Origin: Trigonopsis variabilis
Taxonomy: Eukaryota > Ascomycota > Trigonopsidomycetes > Trigonopsidales > Trigonopsidaceae
Direction of reading: 5' to 3'
DNA: 64,000 nt
Assembly (NCBI GenBank): GCA_003707065.3
Contig: PPXM03000006.1
Coordinates: 186,001 to 250,000 of the forward strand
The notes under the pieces are model-generated. The model did no database searches, was not told the origin of the DNA, and saw only the letters and a program-made list of their open reading frames with translations. Shown here piece by piece: positions 1 through 8,226 of the stretch. The position numbers and the translations under genes are program-made. Position 1 is the stretch's first letter; the number at the start of each line of letters is the position of its first letter.

Positions 1-21
1 CGGCCTCGATATCTACAGGTA

Positions 22-384
22 TTAAGTTAGGATAACCGTGTCCTTACCTGTCCATTGGAACCATTCTTTTACTCTCTGCGGTATCATTAGGAGCTTCTCG
101 GCCAGTTTGTGGTATTGCATTTGCAACAGGACTACCGAATGTATACTTTCGGTATCAGTCCCTTGTTCATCCGAGTGCCTCTGGTTGAGCTTCCTGAAAA
201 GGTATATAACCGCACAAGGTATAATGCAAGCGACAAACATTAGAGCAGACACCGCGCTCATGACAATGGTAGATGGAATCCCAGAATAACCTTCTACGCA
301 TGGTATCCGTATATATTTGTTGCATATTTCTGAGTGGGTCCGGCGAATAAAGCAAACCAGTGTCTCAGCATCTCGTGCAATCAT
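22..384 (-). CDS. Putative small single-pass membrane protein, 3' part possibly outside the window
   Basis: I do not recognise this gene. The open frame from an ATG at 384 encodes about 120 residues with one clear hydrophobic segment near residues 36-60, followed by basic residues (RKL) and a polar tail. Longer versions of the frame would need a non-ATG start. An overlapping short frame upstream ends in a TGA that overlaps this ATG, so it could be a uORF. Near its end the frame meets a perfect donor (CAG then GTAAGG, intron starting at 47 on the minus strand). The last residues read here may therefore be intron, with the true C-terminus left of the window. It is divergent from UGO1 with about 350 bp between start codons. 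A spurious frame is possible. Confidence 0.35.
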   Translation of the reverse strand: MIARDAETLVCFIRRTHSEICNKYIRIPCVEGYSGIPSTIVMSAVSALMFVACIIPCAVIYLFRKLNQRHSDEQGTDTESIHSVVLLQMQYHKLAEKLLMIPQRVKEWFQWTGKDTVILT

Positions 385-733
385 CGTTGTTTCACTGTGA
401 AGGTATGGAAGGAGAAACGTAAACAAAGGCAACGAGGACAGAAGGGTTCACGGTTCTGTGTCATGTGCTCGCGTCGCCCCTCCAATTGTCAAGTGCAAGG
501 AAATTATTTAGCAACTGCAAAGAATTTGCCTTGATCACAACACTAGGATAAACACGAAACAACATATCAGAGAACATGTTCATTATGCTACCTTACGTAC
601 ACCAAACGACGTGACTGCGCAGCATTCCATGACCCCATGACAGTAGTGGTCACTGGGTGGTGACGCTGAAAAGTCCCAACCTACGTTTGCCCATCTCACG
701 AAATCTTGAATCGTCAGCGGTTTATTTGCTTCC
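385..733. promoter_or_regulatory. Intergenic, shared 5' region of the first gene and UGO1
   Basis: About 350 bases between two divergent starts. No further gene or RNA is visible. It presumably holds both promoters, but I see no named motif. Confidence 0.4.
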
Positions 734-2053
734 ATGGCCGATCTTTCAGCGTCAGATCCGTCGTTCTCTCATCCACTGAGACCCTACTATAGGGCTCCTA
801 TTCCTGATTTCGAGTCGAGCGACGCCCCTTCTAGTCCTCAGAAGCAATTTTCAATCGAGACCCCAGATCTTGTCGATTTCACCAACGTCGCGGATGCCAC
901 GCGGTCAGTGTCATCATGGCTCTTAGCGCAGTACACCAGGACGGTGGTATCTCAGCCATACGAAGTGGCTCGAATGGTGATCCAAGCCGGTCATTTCCCC
1001 AGGAAACGGCCTTCATTGCCAATCGAGCAGCCTTCCCCAAGACATTCATCACCAGTCAACGACGATGAAGCAGACCAGATCGCCTATTTTACTGCAGTTG
1101 CTGATAACCTGCCCAAGACTGCCAAGATCACGACCGAGATCCAGCCCACTGACAAAGTGGGATCTTCCGATACGCTTTCCTCAGCATCTTCTGCGAGACC
1201 TTATATAATGGATGCACTATCGAATCTATGGGACAAAGAGGGTCCATGGGGAATACTACGAGGAACCAATATAACATACGTGCACTCCATTCTTTCCCTC
1301 ACATTGGAAAGCTGGCTGTCAGCTTTTATCTCTGCCGTTTTTTCTCTCCCTGATCCAGAAATGATCGATTCCATCCTCGAGTCCACCCACCCTCTAGCCA
1401 GCCTAGCCACCGCCGTGTCGGCTTCCGCAATCACTAGCCTCCTACTTGCCCCAGTTGACATTGCCCGCACCAAACTTATCCTGACCCGGCGGAAACCATC
1501 AACAGGTGAACCCTCTAGTTGGGTTGCCCTGCGTTCAATCGTACGATGGACCTGTCCTTCTTCCCTTGCCTTTCCCACCCTCCTTAACGGCACTCTCCCT
1601 CGACTAGTCCGAGTGTACACTCCTTATGTTACCCGGGTCAAGCTCGGAGTGGATGTTTTCCGAACACCTGCTTTAAACAATGTCGTGCGACTGGTCTCTT
1701 CAGTCCTCGAACTCTTCATCAAACTCCCTCTCGAGACCGTTTTACGCCGGGCCCAAATATCCTACATAACGTCGAACAAATATCTAATCGACAACGGCGA
1801 GGGCGACGGGCTTGCTCCCGAGGCGTCGATGTCGGGACGGAATACGACGTACGAGACAATCGTACCCGTTGACGAGTACCACGGCATCACTGGAACGATG
1901 TGGAGCATTCTCAGCACCGAAGACAATGGGTATAGTGGATGGGAAGGACTATGGAGAGGATGGCGAGCCGGGATCATTGGGGTGTGTGGTTCTTGGGGGC
2001 TGGACGTGATGAGTGAACAGCAGCGCCACATTGGAGGATTGGAGAGGTTTTAA
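734..2053 (+). CDS. UGO1: Ugo1-like mitochondrial outer-membrane fusion protein
   Basis: A 439-residue intronless protein of the modified mitochondrial-carrier family. In yeast Ugo1 links the outer-membrane GTPase Fzo1 to Mgm1 and is needed for mitochondrial fusion; the animal relative is SLC25A46. Three degenerate carrier signatures of the form P-x-[DE]-x-x-[RK] are visible: P75-Y-E-V-A-R80, P240-V-D-I-A-R and P332-L-E-T-V-L-R. A long polar insert (about residues 90-155) separates the first repeat from the motif W-G-I-L-R-G-T-N, typical of the Ugo1/SLC25A46 group. The start at 734 is the first ATG after an in-frame open stretch and gives the usual length (yeast Ugo1 is about 500 residues). 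It converges on the eIF4E gene, with stops 111 bp apart. Confidence 0.85.
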   Translation: MADLSASDPSFSHPLRPYYRAPIPDFESSDAPSSPQKQFSIETPDLVDFTNVADATRSVSSWLLAQYTRTVVSQPYEVARMVIQAGHFPRKRPSLPIEQPSPRHSSPVNDDEADQIAYFTAVADNLPKTAKITTEIQPTDKVGSSDTLSSASSARPYIMDALSNLWDKEGPWGILRGTNITYVHSILSLTLESWLSAFISAVFSLPDPEMIDSILESTHPLASLATAVSASAITSLLLAPVDIARTKLILTRRKPSTGEPSSWVALRSIVRWTCPSSLAFPTLLNGTLPRLVRVYTPYVTRVKLGVDVFRTPALNNVVRLVSSVLELFIKLPLETVLRRAQISYITSNKYLIDNGEGDGLAPEASMSGRNTTYETIVPVDEYHGITGTMWSILSTEDNGYSGWEGLWRGWRAGIIGVCGSWGLDVMSEQQRHIGGLERF

Positions 2054-2164
2054 ATAGAGAAAGCTCGACTTTGAGGACTAGAACGTAAGGACAAGAAAGA
2101 AGACCCCCCAAAAAATCGTGATCGTCTTAGCTAAATGTACATGATATCATACAAGAGACTATGT

Positions 2165-3044
2165 CTAGATGGCATGCTCATCTTCCGGCCTTGACCGATG
2201 AGAAGATCGGGCTCCATTATGGGTATTAGACTGAGAATAGAGATGAGGGCGATGGCTTGGCATGACTACCTGTGGCTGCTGTTGTACCCCCGGGATCGAC
2301 AACCGGTCAGCTCCTTCAAGCATCGAGTAGGAATGTATTCGGTAAGAGAGGAAATAAGGAGGTACAGATTCTTTCTGGCCTTTATGATGAGTATGCCGGA
2401 TAGGTAGATCCAAAACCTGTTTAATAATCGAGCGAACTTTATTTTTAACTGCCGCGTTGGAAGCATCTCCAATCCACACGGCGATAATATCTTCTTTCCG
2501 ACGAGTCGAAAGCACCAGACCCATCACATCTCGTTCCACAGCCTCATCTAGAGGCTCATAATGAGCATCCTGGCACGATGCGAAATCTGCCAGTGGTCGA
2601 TCAGCGACAAGACCACCAATGAAAGTCAGTAATAGGGCTTCCCAGCAACGTTCGGTGAAACTGCCGACTTGATCCTCACTTCCAGGAGGCTTGTGTAACC
2701 GCAAGACCCATTTTCCACCATGAATATTATGAGGATCCTCCCAAATCGGCTTGACGCCTTCCTTAAACACATGGTACTCCGAGATGATGGGCAGGTCTTT
2801 AGGGGGAACAAGATGGCTTTGCAATTGCCAGAACGTTTCGGCCGAGTCAAATGAAACTATGGCATGGGTCGCTTTCTCGTAATCTTCTCCTGCAAATCCT
2901 CCTCCAGCCGGCTTTCGATGGTGGAACCATAATTGCCAGCAGTAACGTAAAGGATGGGGTCTATAAAAAGAGTCAGTAAAATTGACGCAAAGAAAACACG
3001 TACGATGACGATAGGGATAATGAAGAAAAGTCGGCCGAGTTCAT
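2165..3044 (-). CDS. eIF4E-family cap-binding protein, 4EHP (eIF4E2) type
   Basis: Two exons (3044-3004 and 2960-2165) encode 278 residues; the 43-nt intron removes GTACGTG...TATAG. The eIF4E fold is evident from H-P-L-R-Y, W-Q-L-W-F, F-W-Q-L, the F-K-E-G-V-K-P-I-W-E-D block (W87, E88 in the cap-binding pocket) and G-G-K-W. At the position of the first cap-stacking tryptophan of canonical eIF4E there is a tyrosine (Y41 in E-D-Y-E), as in animal 4EHP and other class II members. These bind the m7G cap but usually act in translational repression or in specialised initiation. The C-terminal 60 residues (rich in H, S, Q) are not conserved. It is divergent from the MTHFR gene. Probably not the main initiation factor, by inference from the Y substitution. 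Confidence 0.88.
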
Positions 3045-3690
3045 GATATAATTAGAAGCAGGATCTTCAACTTAGACTGCTTTGTGCCTTAATCGAGGGA
3101 AAATATTGCCAACGTCAGGGTAATGGTCCTCCACACTACGTAGCGGGAAAGGTGCCTGTATATAAAAAGGCTTGGGGCGATACCTTTTTCCTTTTTTCTT
3201 AGTAACCAAACGTACAGTTGAACCCATGAGCTTTCGCAGCGTCCAACAATTAAAACTTACATAATGTTTAATTGAAGGAATAATGGGGAAATGATAAACG
3301 TTGAGATTGATTGATTCAGGCTTAAAACCATTGCAATGAGGAGCTCTAGAGGCTTCCATGAAGTTGTGATGACCTGGTTTCTGATACATTTGATATGATG
3401 ATGAATCTGGTAAGCGGAACCAATCGACGATTCAATCAGGCGATTGGTGATGATAAAGGAAAATTTCTCTGATCAGATGGTCATGGGTCTATCCGGCTCT
3501 GTTAAAATCCAAGCTGTACGGATATAGATATTGGTACCGTCTCATCATAAGCTACAGAACATGCATTAACTTGCGCAGTAAACTGTAAAGCCACGGTAGA
3601 AAGCTAGAGCATTCACCAAACGAAAATGTCGGGCCCAGGCAGACAGGCGCTACTATACTTGCCTGACCACCACTCTCCCATAATCTCATA
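3045..3690. promoter_or_regulatory. Divergent intergenic region, eIF4E-like / MTHFR
   Basis: About 645 bases with both promoters. A 105-residue open frame on the minus strand (3072-3389) resembles nothing and lies in the presumed 5' leader, so I do not call it. No CACGTG site is seen, although MET genes of yeasts often carry one. Confidence 0.4.
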
Positions 3691-5629
3691 ATGTCCATCA
3701 TCGACAAGCTAGCCGATCTTCCAAATGGCTCTAGGGCATTTTCATTGGAGTTTTTCCCTCCAAAGACGCAAATAGTGAGATTCTCCCCTAGTTTTTAACC
3801 TTACGTTGCAGGCTTTTGAGAACTTGCTGGCGCGAATTTCTCGCCTCGCCAAATTGAATCCGACCTTTGTGACCGTCACATGGGGTGCAGGAGGATCTAC
3901 GGCAGATAAATCATTAGAACTAGCTGAAATATGCCAGAAATCGCTTGGACTGACGACATGTCTCCACTTGACATGCACCAACATGTCGCTCGATCTTCTC
4001 GACCAGACGCTTGAAAAAGCTCGCGCAATTGGAATTAGGAATATCCTTGCTCTACGGGGCGATCCTCCTCGGAATCAGGAATATTCAGTGGAGGGCAATT
4101 TCAGCCATGCTTCAGATCTGGTGTCTTACATCCGGAAAAAGCACGGTGATTTCTTTTGTATTGGTGTCGCTGCTTATCCTGAGGGCCATGCAGATGGATC
4201 TAATCCTCAATCCCAAGATTTCCATGCCGATACTCCCTATTTAATTGAAAAAGTCAAAGCTGGCGCTGACTTCATCATCTGTCAAATGTGCTTTGACTCG
4301 GACAAACTATCAAACTATCTATCTTATCTTCGTTCCCATCCTTCAAAGATCTTCGCCACAATTCCGATTTTCCCTGGAATTCTGCCTATAAATACCTTTC
4401 GATCGTGTATCCGGGCCGCAAAATTAGCTCATGCCGATATTCCTCCGCAGATCATGGACCAACTCAAAGCCTGTCAAGGAGACGATGACAAGGTAAAGCA
4501 AGTCGGTGTGGACATCATCGTGCACCTTGTCAATTCTCTCATCTCAGCTTCTAACCAGTTTTCTGGATTTCACTTCTATACTCTTAATCTTGAAAAGTCG
4601 GTTGCTTTGATCTTGGAGAAAACAGGCCTGTTGAAGCAAGAACCACCCACCTCCCAGACTGGTCGACGAAGATCGTCTGCGGTCTACAACAAGCTCTTGG
4701 TGAGTGATATACGCGACAGCTTAAAAAATCAAGATTTGGTTGCTGATGCCCTGGAACTATCACCTCAGTCGTCGACCCAGCAAGACAAAGTGGAAGAGAT
4801 TTCCACAGTAGCCTTGGCTATATCGACTGGACAGGGCTCTTTGGGCAAGGCTGCTGTTTGGGATGATTTCCCTAACGGTCGTTGGGGTGACTGGAGGTCA
4901 CCTGCTTTTGCTGCTTCTGGCGAGACTGGTTATAGTGCAACTCTAATTCCGGTGGCTCCAGATTCTGCCAGAAGATTTTGGGGCGCTCCCAACACCGTCA
5001 AGGACGTTTCTCAGGTCTTTGTGGACTTTCTCGAAGATAAGATCCCGGTATTCCCCTGGAGTGAAGGAGAAGAAGGACTGGGAGCCGAGACAAAGATGAT
5101 CAAGGACAGTCTATTAGCGTTGTGTGTGCACGAACCGCCCATGTGGACTGTGGCCTCGCAACCTGCTGTCGATGCTGTCCACAGTGAAGACCTAGTAGTG
5201 GGCTGGGGTCCTACTGGTGGTTATGTCTTCCAAAAGCCATTTGTGGAGTTCTTCACTCCCAAGAGCTACTTTAATGATACTCTCAAACCGATTTTAGATA
5301 AATTGTCTTCTGATAGCATCACCTACTACGCTGGAGGCAGCACTGGGCCGATCGGGACGCGAGCTCGGCCAAACGAGGCGACAGCGGTCACTTGGGGCGT
5401 TTTTCCCAATCGAGAGATTGTCCAACCTACAATAGTGGAGCTGGGCTCCTTTTCTGCTTGGCGAGATGATGCCTTCAAGATCTGGAAAGAATGGCAAAGG
5501 CTCTATAGTCCAGAATCCCCTGCTTTCAAGACATTAGGGCAAATCCACGATGATTACGTTCTAGTCACCGTTGTCTATCACGACTTTAGAGATCGCGAAG
5601 GGCTTTGGGACTTACTCTTGAAAGCTTAG
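3691..5629 (+). CDS. MET13: Methylenetetrahydrofolate reductase (NAD(P)H)
   Basis: Exon 1 (3691-3774) gives the start M-S-I-I-D-K-L and F-S-L-E-F-F-P-P-K-T, the first strand and flavin/folate-site motif of MTHFR. A 37-nt intron follows, and exon 2 (3812-5629) completes a 633-residue protein. Residues 1-300 are the FAD-binding TIM barrel (motifs T-W-G-A-G-G-S-T, N-I-L-A-L-R-G-D-P-P). The remainder is the eukaryotic C-terminal regulatory domain (W-G-D-W-R-S-P, Y-Y-A-G-G-S-T-G-P), which in animals binds AdoMet. The enzyme makes 5-methyltetrahydrofolate for methionine synthesis. Yeasts have two paralogues, MET12 and MET13; the symbol is the better guess on length, not proven. A 17-bp imperfect palindrome lies about 90 bp past the stop. 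Confidence 0.93.
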
Positions 5630-6132
5630 AGACACTAGCAAGACATTTGACTTCATAATCGTTGGAGGCCCAAGCTCAAGATAAAGTCTCGATGACTTGT
5701 ACTCGATGAGCAAGAGAATGCCAGAATCTGGCATGTCTTGGTAGATAGTCTACGGACCCAGCTGTCAAGTGGAATATGGAATGATGGAACGACAAATGGA
5801 CCGGACATAGCTCACAGTCAGAAATGTTAGAAATTATGATTTAAGACCAGGCTTGCGTGAAGTCTCTGTGTAAATTGTGAATGCAGCCGCTAGAGACACA
5901 GAAAGCGTGGACGAGTGAGTAGCCCTGTGAGCAGCATAGACACCAGCAATTAAGATCGTTTTTCAGACAAACGGTTGATCACCTGTTAAGGATACTACCA
6001 AGAAACGTAACAGAAAATGTATTAAACACTAAAAAGAGGTATTAAATCAAAAGTAAGCTTGCCGTAAGACCGACGACCTGAACTTTGAAAAACTAGCCAA
6101 CGATGATGCTTCTTTTTAGACGCACAGACCTT
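5630..6132. other. Convergent intergenic region
   Basis: About 500 bases between the stops of MTHFR and the first secreted-protein gene. It contains the inverted repeat ATGCCAGA-A-TCTGGCAT at 5718-5734 and no recognisable gene. Confidence 0.4.
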
Positions 6133-6519
6133 TTAGGCATTGATGTCGCAGAACATAGTGATTGACTTAAATCGGGCGGGGTGGAGGCAGTAGTTGTGCT
6201 TGACCATGGCACCGGCAGCCATGTTTCCGCACTTGTGGTCCGAGAAGGTTCGGATGAAGCAGTTGGTACCGTCGACATTGGTCTGGATAGAGTGGCCTCC
6301 AGTGATGTTCAAGCATCCGTGCATGTAGCCAATAGACCAGATGGTGTCACCTTCACAGTGTCCGCCAGTCTTGACCTCAAAGAGAGTGGTGGTACCCTCA
6401 CCGAGGACGTGGGGATTGCTGTCAAAGTCATTGATGACGGTTCGTCGCTCGACGAGGTCGACGGGAGTAGCGAGAACAGAGGCAATAGTCGAGGCTAAAG
6501 CGATGACTGAGAACTTCAT
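6133..6519 (-). CDS. Small secreted cysteine-rich protein, copy 1 (twin of 7527-7913)
   Basis: A 128-residue intronless protein of no family I recognise. Residues 1-17 form a signal peptide (M-K-F-S-V-I-A-L-A-S...A) followed by T-P-V-D-L-V-E-R-R. The dibasic R25-R26 looks like a Kex2 site that would leave a mature chain of about 102 residues. Six cysteines (55, 69, 87, 97, 111, 124) could form three disulfides, and N71-I-T is an N-glycosylation sequon. The start chosen is the ATG opening the signal peptide; a three-codon upstream extension is not shared with the twin. The protein is identical to the one at 7527-7913. The DNA is identical in nt 40-359, with four synonymous changes on each side. 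Leader and trailer are unrelated to those of the twin. Effector, adhesin or toxin-like roles are all possible; none is shown. Confidence 0.85.
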   Translation of the reverse strand: MKFSVIALASTIASVLATPVDLVERRTVINDFDSNPHVLGEGTTTLFEVKTGGHCEGDTIWSIGYMHGCLNITGGHSIQTNVDGTNCFIRTFSDHKCGNMAAGAMVKHNYCLHPARFKSITMFCDINA

Positions 6520-7526
6520 GGTTGGCAAGATTTGTTGTGAGGAAGAGAGTCGAGAGCAATATCATTGGCGCAGCAACGGCCGGGTAAGCTGTTTGTAAAC
6601 ACTGGCGACAAATGCCGCAGCCGACCTACCGAGCCGTAGTAACCGGCGGTAGATGCGGTCGAACTGGAGCGAACTGTCTCCGAGCGATTGCGCTCTCGAT
6701 TAAAAATGAACAAATTACAGGTTCAAATAAATTTATTTCAACTTGTGCTCATCTTTGCTTAACGCTTCTTGGAACTTACGTCTCTATTGAAGTCCATCTC
6801 TTTGTATCTACATCTACACCCTTTAGGGACACAAGTTTCCCTTTCTAAATGGTCCATGGCTTACTAGTAGCCAGGCTGGGCAGTAGACCCATCTGACAGA
6901 CGGACGGAACTTCTTCCTTTGACTGGCTTAGCTCGTCTAACTGAGCTCTACTGCGTAGCAATGGATAAGGCGCTGCTTGACGTCATCCTCAGTCATTCAT
7001 ACTCGGTCATTGATTCAAAACAAGCCACCAAGTCGCTTTCTTCTTCATGTCCAATGGTGGCATACGGTTACGTTTGGATCGTACTGACGATACGGTATGT
7101 TTTGCTATAGCCGTTTATTGCAGATTGTACCTTGTATCTCGCGCAAAGGAACCACTCTACTACCGTTCTTAGTCAGGTACGGCTAGGTCTTCCTTCCTAA
7201 TCTGGCATCTAGTCGGTATCGGATTCAGATCGGGACAGCTGTCTCTCCGTCATAGAGTCCCCGATAAAGGCCATTAACAAGTAAAATAATTCCTACTTAT
7301 TGTCAAGTTTCATACTTTTTGCTTGTAATTGAAGCTTTAAGCGTAGTTTTTATTTGTATCATAGCTTATCCGTTCCCTCACTGTATACCTTTTCCCTAAT
7401 TAGTCCCGCTCGGCCCGCCCGGCGTCCAAAAGAGGCGGCGCCAGCTGTTACCCGGACCAAGCGCTTGCCTCGCTTTTTCTTGTTGACTTTGCTTCTCTCC
7501 TTCTCTTTTTTTCTTGCTGCCCGACA
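6520..7526. promoter_or_regulatory. Divergent intergenic region between the secreted-protein twins
   Basis: About 1 kb with the two promoters of the twin genes. The two halves do not look like mirror copies of each other, so the duplication does not include the promoters as they now stand. The leader of copy 2 is pyrimidine-rich (7471-7515). No other gene is visible. Confidence 0.5.
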
Positions 7527-7913
7527 ATGAAGTTCTCAGTCATCGCTTTAGCTTCTACTATCGCTTCTGTTCTCGCTACTCCCGTCGACCTCGTCGAGCG
7601 ACGAACCGTCATCAATGACTTTGACAGCAATCCCCACGTCCTCGGTGAGGGTACCACCACTCTCTTTGAGGTCAAGACTGGCGGACACTGTGAAGGTGAC
7701 ACCATCTGGTCTATTGGCTACATGCACGGATGCTTGAACATCACTGGAGGCCACTCTATCCAGACCAATGTCGACGGTACCAACTGCTTCATCCGAACCT
7801 TCTCGGACCACAAGTGCGGAAACATGGCTGCCGGTGCCATGGTCAAGCACAACTACTGCCTCCACCCCGCCCGATTTAAGTCAATTACTATGTTCTGTGA
7901 TATCAATGCTTAA
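7527..7913 (+). CDS. Small secreted cysteine-rich protein, copy 2 (twin of 6133-6519)
   Basis: This encodes exactly the same 128 residues as the minus-strand copy: signal peptide 1-17, probable Kex2 site at R25-R26, six cysteines and one N-glycosylation sequon. Eight third-position differences separate the two coding sequences: nt 27, 30, 36 and 39 near the start and nt 360, 372, 375 and 384 near the end. All are silent. The pyrimidine-rich leader just before the ATG (CCTTCTCT at 7499-7506) differs completely from the leader of copy 1, so the two copies may be expressed differently. The start is the first ATG downstream of the leader. Function unknown; the open frame, signal peptide and conservation of the twin support a real gene. 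Confidence 0.87.
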   Translation: MKFSVIALASTIASVLATPVDLVERRTVINDFDSNPHVLGEGTTTLFEVKTGGHCEGDTIWSIGYMHGCLNITGGHSIQTNVDGTNCFIRTFSDHKCGNMAAGAMVKHNYCLHPARFKSITMFCDINA

Positions 7914-8226
7914 GCTATTAACGTTTTCTGAGGTTCAATGGCGCCTGTTTGGATCTACTCTTTCTTCCCCGCACTCACGCTATCTCTTCTTACCCCCGAA
8001 CATTAATAGTTTGTCAGACCTACCCGGTCTTTTCTTGGATATCTTGCAGCCTTTTCCCTTTATCAGTAATCTAATTCTTAATTGTTAGTCTGTCTCTTGT
8101 AGATCCCGCGTCTTCCGCCGCTTGGCAACCGCCGCTACATCCCAGTGGTCGTGTGCCAGGAAATTTCTACGCGTGATGCTACGCTAAACAGCTTAGTTCC
8201 TTTCCGTACATTCGTAAACATATATA
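7914..8226. other. Convergent intergenic region
   Basis: About 310 bases between the stops of secreted-protein copy 2 and the KDM5-type gene. No gene or clear repeat is seen. Confidence 0.4.

Noticed and set aside
3072-3389. 105-codon minus-strand frame upstream of the eIF4E-like gene
   Set aside because: Starts without supporting context, has no relatives, and lies in the presumed promoter and leader.
6181-7865. 105-codon antisense frame present in both secreted-protein copies (6181-6498 and 7548-7865)
   Set aside because: Its conservation follows automatically from the identity of the two sense copies; it has no signal peptide or known relative.
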